From contig NZ_JACCEM010000001.1 of NCBI RefSeq assembly GCF_013416525.1, forward strand, positions 124,001 to 188,000: a stretch of 64,000 nucleotides of DNA, written 5' to 3'. Numbering within the stretch: the first letter of the stretch is position 1; each line of letters begins with the position of its first letter. A model generated the notes under the pieces. The model did no database searches. It worked only from the letters and a program-made list of their open reading frames with translations, and was not told where the DNA came from. This DNA is from Parapusillimonas granuli. GTDB lineage: Bacteria; Pseudomonadota; Gammaproteobacteria; Burkholderiales; Burkholderiaceae_B. Positions 1 through 9,372 of this stretch are shown here, piece after piece. The translations under genes were made by a program, and so were the position numbers.

Positions 1-2
1 GC

Positions 3-212
3 AACGCGGTCATCGGCGCCTGGAACTCCAGGCTGCCCAATCTGTATACGGTCGCCGGCTTCTCCGGGCATGGAATGATGCACGCCCCGGCCGCCGGTCT
101 GGCCATCGCCGAACTCATCGTCAAGGGCCGCTACGAAACCCTCGATCTCACGCGACTCGGCTACGAACGGGTCGAAAACAACCGGCCCTATCCTGAGCTG
201 GGCATACTTTGA
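3..212 (+). CDS. FAD-dependent oxidoreductase (DAO family), C-terminal end only
   Basis: Only the last 69 codons are inside the window; the gene begins upstream. The fragment contains GFSGHGMMHAPAAGLAIAEL, the glycine-rich C-terminal FAD-contacting strand and helix seen in glycine/D-amino-acid oxidase and sarcosine-oxidase-like flavoproteins, and ends at a TGA 22 bases before the next ATG. The close spacing suggests an operon with the amidohydrolase, Bug receptor and dehydrogenase that follow. The substrate cannot be read from this piece. Confidence 0.75.
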   Translation, partial: NAVIGAWNSRLPNLYTVAGFSGHGMMHAPAAGLAIAELIVKGRYETLDLTRLGYERVENNRPYPELGIL

Positions 213-234
213 ACGCGAACGGGACGCCGCATCC

Positions 235-1470
235 ATGAACAATGCTTTTATTCTGAAGAACGGCAAGCTGCTGGACCCGCGCCAGGGGCGCCTGCTCGAC
301 GGCTACGAAATCGCCGTCAGGGACGGGTACGTCCAGGACGTCCGGCAAGGCGCCACGGAATGCCAGGGCGCGCAAGTCATCGACCTGCAAGGCAGGACGG
401 TTATGCCGGGCCTCATCGACGCGCATGTGCACATCTACATGAACGAGGCGAACATCGCCGGGCTGGGCCAAGTCAGTCCCACATACATGGCGGCCAAGTC
501 GACCGTCGTGCTGCGGGGCATGCTGCAGCGCGGTTTCACCACGGTGCGCGACGTCGCCGGCGGCGACTACGGCATGCGCGACGCCATCGAGGCGCAGTAC
601 GTGGAAGCCCCGCGGCTCTTCATGGGCGGGCGCGCGGTCAGCCAGACGGGCGGCCACGGCGATTTCCGCAATCGCGCCGAAAGCGGCTACGGCTGCGCCT
701 GCTGCACCGGGCTGTCCCTGTTCAGCGTCATGGCCGACGGCGTCCCGGAAGTCGTCAAGGCGGTCCGCGAAGAACTGCGCAAAGGCGCGGACCACATCAA
801 GATCATGCTCAGCGGCGGTGTCGCCTCTCCCAATGATCCGCTGTACAGCCTCCAGTACAGGGAAGACGAAATCGATGCCGCGGTCCAGGAGGCCACGCGC
901 TGGGGATCCTATGTATGCGCCCACGCCTATTCAGACGAAGCCGTCCGGCGCGGCATCGAACTGGGCGTCAGGACCATCGAGCACGGCAATTTCCTGACGC
1001 CCGAAACGGCCGCCATCATGGCGGAAAAAGAAGCTTTTCTCGTGCCCACCCTGATCGTCTATGAGGTGAACAAACGCCTGGGCCCGGCATCGGGCAAATC
1101 GCCGGACAGCCTCGCCAAGAACGAGCAGGTCCACGCAGCCGGCCTGAAGTCGCTGGGCATCTGCGAAAAAGCGGGCGTTCGCATCGGCTTCGGAACGGAC
1201 CTGTCCATGCACACCCAGCACTATCAATGCGAAGGCCTTGCGATCCAGGCCGGCGCCCTGTCCAACGAGGCCGTCATCCGGTCTGCGACCCTGGTCAATG
1301 CCGCCATCCTGAGGCAGGAAGGCAAGCTGGGCGAGCTGGTGCCCGGCGCCTATGCGGACTTGCTGGTCGTGGACGGGAATCCCTACGACGACATCACCGT
1401 GTTCGACGCCGAAGGCACCAATTTGCGCGTCATCATGAAACAAGGCCGCCTGTACAAATTCGATCTTTAA
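235..1470 (+). CDS. metal-dependent amidohydrolase (imidazolonepropionase / Xaa-Pro dipeptidase-like)
   Basis: A 411-residue cytoplasmic amidohydrolase-superfamily enzyme, full length for the group. Visible features: the N-terminal beta-sandwich, the first metal motif DAHVH (His64 and His66), a lysine in the HIKIMLSGGV strand expected to be the carbamylated bridging ligand, histidines in CAHAY and RTIEHGN, and the late catalytic Asp in GFGTDLS. The C-terminus returns to the sandwich (GELVPGAYADLLVVDGNPYD). Known members hydrolyse cyclic amides or dipeptide-like bonds; the substrate here is unknown. It lies 21 bases ahead of a Bug receptor gene, suggesting that an imported amide or lactam is its substrate (inference). 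Confidence 0.85.
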   Translation: MNNAFILKNGKLLDPRQGRLLDGYEIAVRDGYVQDVRQGATECQGAQVIDLQGRTVMPGLIDAHVHIYMNEANIAGLGQVSPTYMAAKSTVVLRGMLQRGFTTVRDVAGGDYGMRDAIEAQYVEAPRLFMGGRAVSQTGGHGDFRNRAESGYGCACCTGLSLFSVMADGVPEVVKAVREELRKGADHIKIMLSGGVASPNDPLYSLQYREDEIDAAVQEATRWGSYVCAHAYSDEAVRRGIELGVRTIEHGNFLTPETAAIMAEKEAFLVPTLIVYEVNKRLGPASGKSPDSLAKNEQVHAAGLKSLGICEKAGVRIGFGTDLSMHTQHYQCEGLAIQAGALSNEAVIRSATLVNAAILRQEGKLGELVPGAYADLLVVDGNPYDDITVFDAEGTNLRVIMKQGRLYKFDL

Positions 1471-1491
1471 ACAAATCCAGGAGACAAAACC

Positions 1492-2451
1492 GTGAAACGA
1501 ATCACTTCCATACTGCTCGCCCTTCTGCTATGCGGAGGCCTCGCACATGCCGATTATCCGGACCGCCCCGTGAAGATGGTCGTCGGCTTCGGCGCCGGCA
1601 GCGCCACCGACACCCTGGCCCGCATCATTGCCGCCGACTTGAAAGATGAGCTGAACCAAAGCATAGTGGTCGAGACCAAGCCCGGCGCGGGCACGGCGGT
1701 GGCGGCGGGCCATGTTGCCAACAGCACGCCGGACGGCTACACCTTGCTGGTGGGATCCAATGCGACGTTCGCCGTCAATCCCGTGCTGCACGACAAGCTT
1801 CCATACGACGCCAAGAAAGACTTCGCCTTCATCGGCCACATCGGCGACATGCCGAGCTTCCTGATCGTATCGGCAGAATCACGCTTCAAATCGCTGGCGG
1901 ACTTCATCGATCATGCCAAGCAGCATCCCGGCGCCTTGACCTATGCCTCGTCCGGCGTGGGGTCGACGGGGCACCTGGTGGGCGAAATGCTTGCCCATGA
2001 AGCCGGCGTCAAGCTGCTGCACGTGCCGTACAAGAACGGGCCCGACGGCTTGCGCGCCGTGGTCGCCGGCGACGTGGACGCGATTTTCTATACGTCCACC
2101 GCGGCGGCGTCCATGATCGATAGCGGCAAAGTGAAGCCGCTCGCCGTCAGCACCAGCTACCGGACCAAAGACCTGCCCCGGATACCCACGGTCGCCGAAT
2201 CGGGCTATCCCGATTTCAATTTCGTGGGATGGATCGTGGTGGCCGCCCCGGCCAAGACGCCCGAGGCCGTGGTCGAACACCTGCGCAGCGCCCTGCGGCG
2301 GACCACGTCCAAGCCGGCCATCATCCAGAAACTGGAAGAGATCGGGATTCCCATGCCGCAGCGCACGCATGAAGAGTTCATGCGGTTCGTCGAACGCGAC
2401 CAGCAGAAAATGGTTGAGCTGGGCAAGGCCGCCGGGCTATCGGCAAAATAG
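1492..2451 (+). CDS. Bug/TctC-family periplasmic solute receptor
   Basis: 319 residues, usual size for tripartite tricarboxylate transporter receptors. It starts at a GTG preceded by AGGAG about 7 bases upstream. The signal peptide runs to LCGGLAHA, followed by the mature DYPDRPVKMVVGFGAGSATD, the family's first strand and ligand loop. Family landmarks PGAGTAVAA, PDGYTLLVGSN, LPYDAKKDF and LLHVPYKNG are all present. Bug receptors bind carboxylated or amide ligands in the periplasm. It sits between the amidohydrolase and a malate/lactate-type dehydrogenase. No TctA/TctB genes lie nearby, so membrane partners must be encoded elsewhere. Confidence 0.93.
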   Translation: MKRITSILLALLLCGGLAHADYPDRPVKMVVGFGAGSATDTLARIIAADLKDELNQSIVVETKPGAGTAVAAGHVANSTPDGYTLLVGSNATFAVNPVLHDKLPYDAKKDFAFIGHIGDMPSFLIVSAESRFKSLADFIDHAKQHPGALTYASSGVGSTGHLVGEMLAHEAGVKLLHVPYKNGPDGLRAVVAGDVDAIFYTSTAAASMIDSGKVKPLAVSTSYRTKDLPRIPTVAESGYPDFNFVGWIVVAAPAKTPEAVVEHLRSALRRTTSKPAIIQKLEEIGIPMPQRTHEEFMRFVERDQQKMVELGKAAGLSAK

Positions 2452-2497
2452 TGCCGCGCCAAGAAGAACCATCATAAAACGGCAAGGGAGGAATCTT

Positions 2498-3583
2498 ATG
2501 CCAACAGCGGCAAGCAATGAAGCAATCAACGGCATCGTGGACCGCCTGCGCGGCTGCGTGGGTTCGGACACCTGCCGGCTGAGCCCGGAGGGCCTGCTGG
2601 GCCTGATCACCGAGATCTTCGTCCGCGCCGGCGTCCCGGCCGGTCCGGCGCGGATTCTGGCCAGAACCTGCGTGCATGCCGAAAGAGACGGCGCGCACAG
2701 CCATGGGCTGCATCGCATGCCGGCCTATCTGGCCACCCTGGCCACCGATTGGGTCACGCCCGGCGCCCGTCCCCGGGTCCAGGAATCCGCAAGCGGCACC
2801 GTGCTCGTCGACGCCAATAACGGCTTCGCCCAGCCCGCGCTGGCGCAAGCCATGCCCCTGCTCACGCGCAAGGCGAGCGAGGCCGGGGTGGCCGTCATGC
2901 TGATGAAGAATTCGCATCACTTCGGCGCCCTGTGGCTGGACGTCGAGCCTCTGGCCGAACAAGGCTTCGTCGCCTTGACGATGGTGAACTCCAGCAGCCA
3001 CATGGCGCCCGTGGGCGGCACCAAACCCGTGTACGGCACCAATCCCATGGCGTTCGCCTGCCCGCGCGACGGGCGCCCGCCCATCGTCTTCGACCAGGCG
3101 ACGAGCGTCATGGCGAAGGGCGACATCCAGCTCGCCGCCAAGAGCGGCAGGCCGGTTCCGCCCGGCACCGGCCTGGACAAGTTCGGCAAGCCCACGGAGG
3201 ATCCGGCCGAAATCCTGGACGGCGGCACCTTGCTGCCCTTCGGCGGCCACAAAGGCTCGTCGATCGCCATGATGGTGGAAATCCTGGCCGCGGCGCTGAC
3301 CGGCGGGAATTTCTCATGGGAAATCGACAAGTCGGGCTATACCAACGCCCATACCTCCAGGGCCGGGCAATTCCTGCTGTGCATCGATCCCCGCCTGTCC
3401 GGCGAGAACGCGTTCGCGCAGCGCATCGAGGCGCTGGCCCGCACCCTAATGGAAAGCGGCCAGTCGCGGCTGCCCGGCGACCGCCGCCACGCCAATCGAA
3501 AGCGCGCCGAAGACGAGGGCATCGCGGTGAACCCCGCGCTGCTGCTGTCCTGGTATGACGCGCCCCGCCCCGGCCCCGCCTGA
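2498..3583 (+). CDS. Ldh2-family NAD(P)-dependent malate/L-lactate/ureidoglycolate dehydrogenase
   Basis: Start chosen at the ATG behind AGGGAGG, giving 361 residues; the open frame extends 43 codons further upstream but into the preceding Bug gene. The protein is a YlbC/AllD-type dehydrogenase, a fold unrelated to classical lactate dehydrogenase. Visible are HAERDGAHSHGLHRMP with the catalytic histidine region, VDANNGFAQPA, the MKNSHHFGALW loop and the GTNPMAFACP and LPFGGHKGSS blocks. Members oxidise 2-hydroxy acids such as malate, sulfolactate or ureidoglycolate. Placement between two Bug genes suggests the hydroxy acid is a product of the imported compound. Confidence 0.88.
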   Translation: MPTAASNEAINGIVDRLRGCVGSDTCRLSPEGLLGLITEIFVRAGVPAGPARILARTCVHAERDGAHSHGLHRMPAYLATLATDWVTPGARPRVQESASGTVLVDANNGFAQPALAQAMPLLTRKASEAGVAVMLMKNSHHFGALWLDVEPLAEQGFVALTMVNSSSHMAPVGGTKPVYGTNPMAFACPRDGRPPIVFDQATSVMAKGDIQLAAKSGRPVPPGTGLDKFGKPTEDPAEILDGGTLLPFGGHKGSSIAMMVEILAAALTGGNFSWEIDKSGYTNAHTSRAGQFLLCIDPRLSGENAFAQRIEALARTLMESGQSRLPGDRRHANRKRAEDEGIAVNPALLLSWYDAPRPGPA

Positions 3584-3628
3584 TACGGCTTGCGCCGGCG
3601 CCCCCTCAACAAACATGAAGGAGACATC

Positions 3629-4621
3629 ATGAACCCATCCCTATTCCGCGCCCTGCGGCGCTGCGGCGGCATCATGGCGCTGGCCGTGGCCATGCCCGCC
3701 GCTCAGGCGGCAAGCGACGCCGGTTTCCCCAGCCGGGTCATCAGCATCGTGGTGCCGTTCTCGGCGGGCGGCGGCAGCGACACCGTGGCCCGCATTCTTG
3801 CGGACGGCCTCAGCAAGCAATTGAACAACCCCGTCATCGTGGAAAACAAGACCGGCGCCAGCGGCAACATCGGCGCCGAATACGTAGCCCGCGCCAGGCC
3901 GGACGGGCACACCCTGCTGTTCGGCAGCATGGGGCTGATGACGGTCAACCGCCATCTCTACAAGAACATGCCCTTCGATCCATTGAAGGACTTCACCGCG
4001 GTCGCCCGCCTGTACGACACCCCGCACGTCATCGTCGCCAACGCCAAGCTGCCCATCGCCTCCTTGCAAGATCTGATAGACCAGGCCAAGGCGCGGCCCG
4101 GCCAGATCAGCTTCGGCTCCGCCGGCGCCGGCACCTCCACCCACCTGGTCGGCGAACTGTTCATGCACGAGACCCAGGCCAAGCTGCTGCACGTGCCCTA
4201 CAAGGGCAACGGCCCGGCGCTTACCGACGTCGTCGCCGGCCACATCGATGTCATGTTCGACCAGGCGACCAATTCGGTCGGCCACATCAAGGCGGGCAAC
4301 CTGCGCGCGCTTGCCGTGACGTCCGGAACCCGCGTCGGCAACCTGCCCGACGTGCCCACGGTCGCCGAACTGAAGTACCCCGGGCTCGAAACGACGTCAT
4401 GGACGGTGCTCGCCGCGCCGGCCGGCACGCCCGCGGCCGTCGTGCAGAAACTGGCCGAGGCCGTGAAGGCCGTGCTTGCCGATGAGAAAATCCAGGCGAA
4501 GATCTTGGAGTCCGGCGGCGTCGCTAACTTCGAAGGGCCGCAAGCCGCCACGAAGCTGGTCGAGGCCGACGACAAACGCTGGGGGTCGTTGATAAAAGCG
4601 GCCGGGATCGGGGCGAATTAA
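3629..4621 (+). CDS. Bug/TctC-family periplasmic solute receptor
   Basis: 330 residues from the ATG behind GAAGGAGACATC; a possible start 13 codons upstream is less well placed. A signal peptide ends near AQAASDAG, then [20 protein letters not shown] forms the ligand-binding first strand. [36 protein letters not shown] and [13 protein letters not shown] are classic family blocks. It is the second receptor of this plus-strand operon and differs clearly from the first, so the two probably bind different ligands. It ends 77 bases before the convergent ABC ATPase gene. Confidence 0.93.
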   Translation: MNPSLFRALRRCGGIMALAVAMPAAQAASDAGFPSRVISIVVPFSAGGGSDTVARILADGLSKQLNNPVIVENKTGASGNIGAEYVARARPDGHTLLFGSMGLMTVNRHLYKNMPFDPLKDFTAVARLYDTPHVIVANAKLPIASLQDLIDQAKARPGQISFGSAGAGTSTHLVGELFMHETQAKLLHVPYKGNGPALTDVVAGHIDVMFDQATNSVGHIKAGNLRALAVTSGTRVGNLPDVPTVAELKYPGLETTSWTVLAAPAGTPAAVVQKLAEAVKAVLADEKIQAKILESGGVANFEGPQAATKLVEADDKRWGSLIKAAGIGAN

Positions 4622-4697
4622 GAGCGCCGGGAACCGCAACGCGGCCTGCATCCCTCATCCAGCAAACCGTCCACCGGCCTGGCGCCGGCCCGAACCA

Positions 4698-5423
4698 TCA
4701 ATGCACGATTTCGGACAAGAATTTCTTCGCGCGCTCGTGCCGCGGGTGCACGAAGAATTCTTCCGGCGGCGCATCTTCCAGGATTTCGCCCCGGTCCATG
4801 AACCACACCCGGTCCGCCACCTCGCGGGCAAAATTCATTTCGTGCGTCACGCAGATCATGGTCATGCCGTCGGCCGCCAAGGTCTTCATCACATTCAGCA
4901 CTTCGCCCACCATTTCAGGATCCAGCGCGCTGGTCGGCTCGTCGAAAAGAATCAAGGGCGGCTTCTGGGCAAGCGCGCGAGCGATGGCGACGCGCTGCTG
5001 CTGGCCTCCGGACAGGTTTGACGGCATGGCGTTCAACTTCTCTTCCAAGCCTACTTTGCGCAGCAATTCCTCAGCGAGTTCATAGGCTTCCTTGCGCGCC
5101 ATGCCGCCCACTTTGATCGGCGAAAGCGCGATATTGTCTTTTACCGACAAGTGAGGAAACAGATTGAACTGCTGAAAAACGAAACCGATGCCGGCACGCA
5201 GACGGTTGATGTCGAGCTTTTCGTCGGTAATGTCCTTGCCTTGCACCCTTATGGTTCCGCGCTGGATTTCTTCCAGCCTGTTGATGGTGCGGATCATGGT
5301 GGACTTTCCGGAACCCGACGGGCCGCACACCACCAAGACCTCGCCGTCATGCACTTCACCACAGATATTGTTCAGCGCCTGGTATTTTTTATACCACTTG
5401 CTTACGCCTTCGAACTGAATCAT
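4698..5423 (-). CDS. polar amino-acid ABC transporter ATPase (GlnQ/GltL type)
   Basis: 241 residues, normal for the family. Walker A is GPSGSGKST, the Q-loop lies in [12 protein letters not shown], the signature is LSGGQQQR, Walker B is [13 protein letters not shown] and the switch histidine is in CVTHEM. Last gene of a minus-strand run that starts at the cupin gene near 11.13 kb, so it powers the two permeases and the periplasmic receptor encoded just upstream. The neighbours (C-S lyase, rhodanese, thiol-dioxygenase-like cupin) point to cystine or another sulfur-containing amino acid as cargo, which is inference. Confidence 0.93.
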   Translation of the reverse strand: MIQFEGVSKWYKKYQALNNICGEVHDGEVLVVCGPSGSGKSTMIRTINRLEEIQRGTIRVQGKDITDEKLDINRLRAGIGFVFQQFNLFPHLSVKDNIALSPIKVGGMARKEAYELAEELLRKVGLEEKLNAMPSNLSGGQQQRVAIARALAQKPPLILFDEPTSALDPEMVGEVLNVMKTLAADGMTMICVTHEMNFAREVADRVWFMDRGEILEDAPPEEFFVHPRHERAKKFLSEIVH

Positions 5424-5436
5424 CTCCCGTCTCCCG

Positions 5437-6138
5437 TCAACTCGCTTGCGCGATGATGCCCATCTGCTTGTCTTTCAAATGGTTCTCCAGCGCTTTGGCC
5501 AGCCTGGACAACACAAGGCATAAAAAGAAATAGAACAATGCAAGGATCAGATAGGTTCGAAGCGCGCCCGTGAGCTCGATGCTATTGATTTGCTGCGCGG
5601 CAAATGCGGCTTCCTGCACACCGATGATGTAGACGATGGAAGTCGCCTTGATGGTCGATACGAACTGATTCAGCAAGGAAGGAATCATGTTGCTCAGCGC
5701 CTGCGGAAGTTGCACGCTCGCCAATGTCTGCACCGTATTGAGGCCGACCGCCCTTGCGGCTTCGACCTGGCCCTGCGGGACGGACTGTATCCCGGCCCGG
5801 ATGATCTCCGCCAGGAATGCCGATTCATAAACAACGATCGCCGCCAAGGCGATCCAGAACGGCGGCAGCTCCGTTCCCAACAAGACGGGCAGTAGAAAAT
5901 AGGCCCAGAACACTATCATGATCAAGGGTATCGACCTGAAGGTGTACACCCATATCGTGGAAGCCATTCTCGTTACGCCGGTGCCCGTGCGGGCGATGCC
6001 GATAAGCATGGCGAAGGGAAACGCGCCGGCGAGGCCCAGAGCCGCCAGGAGTATCGTGCCCGCGAAGCCGCCGATCGGCCCGTTCGGCCAGGACCCCACC
6101 AGGAACATCAAGCCATAGGTATGAAGAAACTCGATCAC
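5437..6138 (-). CDS. polar amino-acid ABC transporter permease (HisM/GltK type)
   Basis: Start chosen at a GTG whose four bases GTGA overlap the stop of the permease gene ahead of it, giving 233 residues; the longer open frame would overlap that gene by about 80 bases. Several hydrophobic membrane segments are visible. The cytoplasmic coupling loop reads [20 protein letters not shown], the EAA motif of polar amino-acid importers. Translationally coupled to the upstream permease, so the two probably form a heterodimer. Confidence 0.9.
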   Translation of the reverse strand: MIEFLHTYGLMFLVGSWPNGPIGGFAGTILLAALGLAGAFPFAMLIGIARTGTGVTRMASTIWVYTFRSIPLIMIVFWAYFLLPVLLGTELPPFWIALAAIVVYESAFLAEIIRAGIQSVPQGQVEAARAVGLNTVQTLASVQLPQALSNMIPSLLNQFVSTIKATSIVYIIGVQEAAFAAQQINSIELTGALRTYLILALFYFFLCLVLSRLAKALENHLKDKQMGIIAQAS

Positions 6139-6836
6139 GACGGCACCTTGAAGTCCGGAGGGTACTTTCTTGACAGCCGGGCCCCCAGCATGGCGATCAG
6201 CAGCGACATGCACAGATAGATCACCGTGCCGATCAAGAAAATTTCAAACGTCTGGAACGTGATGTTCTCTATTTTTTTCGTTTGATAAGTCAGTTCCGTC
6301 ACGCCGATCACCATGGCCAGGCTGGTGTCCTTGAACAGGATGATGGAGCGGTTGATGAGCGGAGGCACCGCGTACCTGGCCGCCTGCGGCAGCACGACAT
6401 AGACCAGGGCCTGCACCGCCCCCAGCCCGATGGACCTGGCGGCTTCAACCTGCGTCGAAACGATGGCCCGGATGCCGGAACGCAGATCTTCGTAGTAATA
6501 GGCGCTGACATTCAGGGACAGGGCCACCAGCGCGAAAGAGAATTCGGTATTGCCCTGATTCACCCAAACCCGGATCGGTTCCGGCAGGATTTCCGGCATG
6601 CCGAAATACCACACCATGATCTGCACGACCGTGGGCACGTTCCGGTGGTATTCCACGTACAGGGACACCAGGCCGCGCACCAGCCGAGACGGTATGAGAT
6701 TGACGCCCGACAGCAGCAGGGCGACCGCGAATCCGCCCAGCAGCGCGCCGACAAAAAGCCTCAGGGTAATCGCCGTGCCCTTGCCTATCATCCGCAGCAC
6801 ATCGGGATCCGACAGCAATGAAAAAGAAATGTCCAT
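6135..6836 (-). CDS. polar amino-acid ABC transporter permease (HisQ/GltJ type)
   Basis: 233 residues with several membrane helices and the coupling motif SGIRAIVSTQVEAARSIGLG. N-terminal MDISFSLLSDPDVLRMIGKG is typical of HisQ/GltJ-like permeases. It overlaps the second permease by four bases and follows the receptor gene by 39 bases, so receptor, two permeases and ATPase form a complete importer. No truncation or frameshift was seen. Confidence 0.9.
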   Translation of the reverse strand: MDISFSLLSDPDVLRMIGKGTAITLRLFVGALLGGFAVALLLSGVNLIPSRLVRGLVSLYVEYHRNVPTVVQIMVWYFGMPEILPEPIRVWVNQGNTEFSFALVALSLNVSAYYYEDLRSGIRAIVSTQVEAARSIGLGAVQALVYVVLPQAARYAVPPLINRSIILFKDTSLAMVIGVTELTYQTKKIENITFQTFEIFLIGTVIYLCMSLLIAMLGARLSRKYPPDFKVPS

Positions 6837-6875
6837 GCAAAGATGCCAGGGCGGCGCCCGCCCCGTTCTCCCGTT

Positions 6876-7730
6876 CTACTTGGAAGCGTCCTTCTTGGAG
6901 GCCGCCGCAACGTCCTCCACGGCGAAGTCGCGCGTCATCTTGTAAATGGATTGCGAGCCCATCCATTTGTCGTAGATCTTCGTCAGTTCGCCCGACTTGT
7001 CCAGTGATTCTATGGCGGCATTGACGGCGGCCAGCAGTTCAGGCTGGTCTTTCTTGACGATGATGCCTATATGCTCGGTATAGGTGGGCTGGTCCAGCAG
7101 TTTCATTGGCGTGCCGGCCTTCTCGGCGTCGTTCAGGAAACGGCGCAACACCAGTTCGCCCGCGGTCATGGCTTCGACCTTGCCGCTTTGCACGCCCAGA
7201 TAGCACTGTGAAATGGTCTGGAACGTAAGCACCTGGGCGTCGGGCAAGACCTTTTCCGCTATCGCCGCCGAACTGGAACCGGAGGATGCGCAGACTTTCT
7301 TTCCGGCCAGGTCCTTCAGCGAGGATATCGCCGCGTCCCCTTTGACCAGCACCTTGATGTAACCCTGGAGATACTGCTTGCTGAAATCCACTTGCTCGGC
7401 GCGCTGCGGCATCCAGGCGACCGACCCGGCCACCATGTCGACGCGGTCCATTCGCACTTCCGGTATCCGGGCTTCGGTGGAAAGCGGCTTGTGCTCGACT
7501 TTCAAGCCCATTTCCTTGCCGATGGCCATGCAGACGTCCACGTCGTACCCCACGTACTTCCGGGTATCGGGATCCTGGAAGCCGTAGGGGCTGCTGGCAT
7601 TCTGCGTTCCGCAGACAATGGTTCCCCGCGCCTTGATGTCGTCCAGCCGGTTGGCGGCCGCATTGCTTCCCCAGGCAACGGCGAGCGCCGCCGCGCACAG
7701 CGCCAGACTCTTTTTGGTTTGATGTTTCAT
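6876..7730 (-). CDS. periplasmic amino-acid-binding protein (SBP family 3)
   Basis: 284 residues with a signal peptide ending near WGSNAAA. The mature part starts NRLDDIKARGTIVCGTQNAS and continues with GFQDPDTRKYVGYDVDVCMA, the standard opening of cystine, glutamate or polar amino-acid receptors, and has the late YDKWMG helix. An Asp in the VDMVAGSVAW loop is consistent with binding an alpha-amino group. It lies 21 bases downstream of the rhodanese gene, so the importer is co-transcribed with sulfur-handling enzymes. The ligand may be cystine or an S-substituted cysteine (inference). Confidence 0.9.
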   Translation of the reverse strand: MKHQTKKSLALCAAALAVAWGSNAAANRLDDIKARGTIVCGTQNASSPYGFQDPDTRKYVGYDVDVCMAIGKEMGLKVEHKPLSTEARIPEVRMDRVDMVAGSVAWMPQRAEQVDFSKQYLQGYIKVLVKGDAAISSLKDLAGKKVCASSGSSSAAIAEKVLPDAQVLTFQTISQCYLGVQSGKVEAMTAGELVLRRFLNDAEKAGTPMKLLDQPTYTEHIGIIVKKDQPELLAAVNAAIESLDKSGELTKIYDKWMGSQSIYKMTRDFAVEDVAAASKKDASK

Positions 7731-7751
7731 GCTTGTCTCCTTTAAGTTGTG

Positions 7752-9353
7752 TCAATGATCAATGGCGAATGTGTCGCGCTCGCGCTCGTCGATCTGGGAT
7801 ACCAGGTTGGTTTCCCACTCCAGGTACTTTCTTGCGGCTTCCTTGTTTCCGTCGTGCCGATCATGCACGAAAAACAGGTAGTCGATGCAGGCCTCGTCAG
7901 GCATGTGCTCATGGGTCTCGACCGGCAGGCCGGCCGAGTGCGGGAAGCCTTCTCCCACCAGACAAATATGGACGTCCGCAAACCCGTTGGCTTCCAACTC
8001 CTGGGCGAGCAAAGACAAGCGGTCTTTCCCATGGCCCAGCAGCACCGCCGGATGGTCCGCATGCCCCGCGAGCGCCATGGACACGTTCGGCCGCGTCGTC
8101 CAGCGTGCGCCTGAAATGCTGGCCTCGCGGAACTTCAGGCTGGGCCGGGCGTCCAGCAACAGCGCATCGGGATTCCGCTTCAGGAATTCGGACAGGCCGG
8201 CAAGCGGAAGGTCCTGTGTGTGCCGCAGCGCCGGCTCGTAGCGCTTCGGCTCCGGCAGGTCCCGCAAGCCGTCCGCATCCTCCAGCAGGAATACGTTCCA
8301 TCCCAGCTGCTTCAGCCAGCTGGCGACGACGGGCGCCCGGATGCCATCGGTATCGCACAATACGATCCGGGCCTTGCGCACGCCCACGTACTGATCGGTC
8401 GCCTGGATCAGCTGACCGCCCGGGGTATGCTGGACCGCCGCCGGCAGATCCCTTCGGCCATGTTCTTCATCGGTGCGCACGTCGCACAGGAATACGGACG
8501 CCGTCTCGTCCCGGACCCAGCTCCTGACGGTCTCCGCGTCGACGATCGGGATCTCGAAGCGGCGGCTCAAGGCCTGGGAACGCGCCCGCAACGCGTCTCG
8601 GTCCTGCGCGCTGACATCCTTGGGATACAAGCGATTGGATTTATGCTCCAGCGGCAGATCGGCGAGATACCACCCTTGCGTCCCGTTCTCCAGGGCATAT
8701 ACCTTGTTGGGCACGCCAAGATTGATCAAGGTCTGGGCGCCGATGATGCTGCGCGTGCGGCCCGCGCAGTTCACGACGATGGTGGTGTCGGGGTCGGGCG
8801 CCAGCTCGCCGATACGCAAGGCCAGCTCGCCGTTGGGGCAGCAGACCGCGCCCGGTATGTTCATTTTCCGATACTCCGGCACGGGGCGGCCGTCCACGAC
8901 CAGAACTTTCCGCGCGCCATCCTTCAGCAGCGCATGCAGGTCGCCCGCTGATATGCGAGGCGTGCCGTATATGTGTTCAGCGATCTCGCCGAATGTCTTG
9001 CTCGGCAGGTTCACGCCCGCAAAGCTCGCAAACCCGGCGTCCTTCCATGCCTCGATCCCGCCCCTCAGCACATGAACATTGGAATAGCCCAGGCCTTCCA
9101 TGGCCCGTGCCGCGGCCGCCACCACATGTTCCGTGCGCCGATCGCCGTAGAGCGCCACCCTTACCGCCGGCCGGGGCACCAGCCGTCCAAGATGCAGCTC
9201 CAGTTCGCTGTAGGGCAGGGAGACCGCAAAAAACAGATGGTCCTCTCCATACTGCCCGTGTTCGCGCACGTCCAGCAACGCCACCTCATCGTCGTCGTGA
9301 ATCCACTCTTTCAGCTGGCGCGCGTCCACATAGCGCAAGGTCGAATACGTCAT
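7752..9353 (-). CDS. four-domain rhodanese-like sulfurtransferase, one catalytic cysteine
   Basis: 533 residues, built from four rhodanese-like domains at roughly 1-115, 130-240, 265-370 and 385-500. Each shows a D-x-R element (LLDVREHG, VVDGRPVPE, LCDVRTDEE, LLDARPSL). Only domain 2 has a canonical active-site loop, CAGRTR, with Cys196; the matching loops in domains 1, 3 and 4 (YGDRRTEH, DTDGIRA, GHGKDR) lack the cysteine. Rhodaneses move sulfane sulfur from thiosulfate or persulfides to acceptors such as cyanide, glutathione or proteins. Gene order with a C-S lyase and a thiol-dioxygenase-like cupin suggests it disposes of sulfur released from cysteine-type substrates. No signal peptide is visible. 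Confidence 0.88.
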   Translation of the reverse strand: MTYSTLRYVDARQLKEWIHDDDEVALLDVREHGQYGEDHLFFAVSLPYSELELHLGRLVPRPAVRVALYGDRRTEHVVAAAARAMEGLGYSNVHVLRGGIEAWKDAGFASFAGVNLPSKTFGEIAEHIYGTPRISAGDLHALLKDGARKVLVVDGRPVPEYRKMNIPGAVCCPNGELALRIGELAPDPDTTIVVNCAGRTRSIIGAQTLINLGVPNKVYALENGTQGWYLADLPLEHKSNRLYPKDVSAQDRDALRARSQALSRRFEIPIVDAETVRSWVRDETASVFLCDVRTDEEHGRRDLPAAVQHTPGGQLIQATDQYVGVRKARIVLCDTDGIRAPVVASWLKQLGWNVFLLEDADGLRDLPEPKRYEPALRHTQDLPLAGLSEFLKRNPDALLLDARPSLKFREASISGARWTTRPNVSMALAGHADHPAVLLGHGKDRLSLLAQELEANGFADVHICLVGEGFPHSAGLPVETHEHMPDEACIDYLFFVHDRHDGNKEAARKYLEWETNLVSQIDERERDTFAIDH

Positions 9354-9372
9354 GTTCCAATCACTCGGTTGC

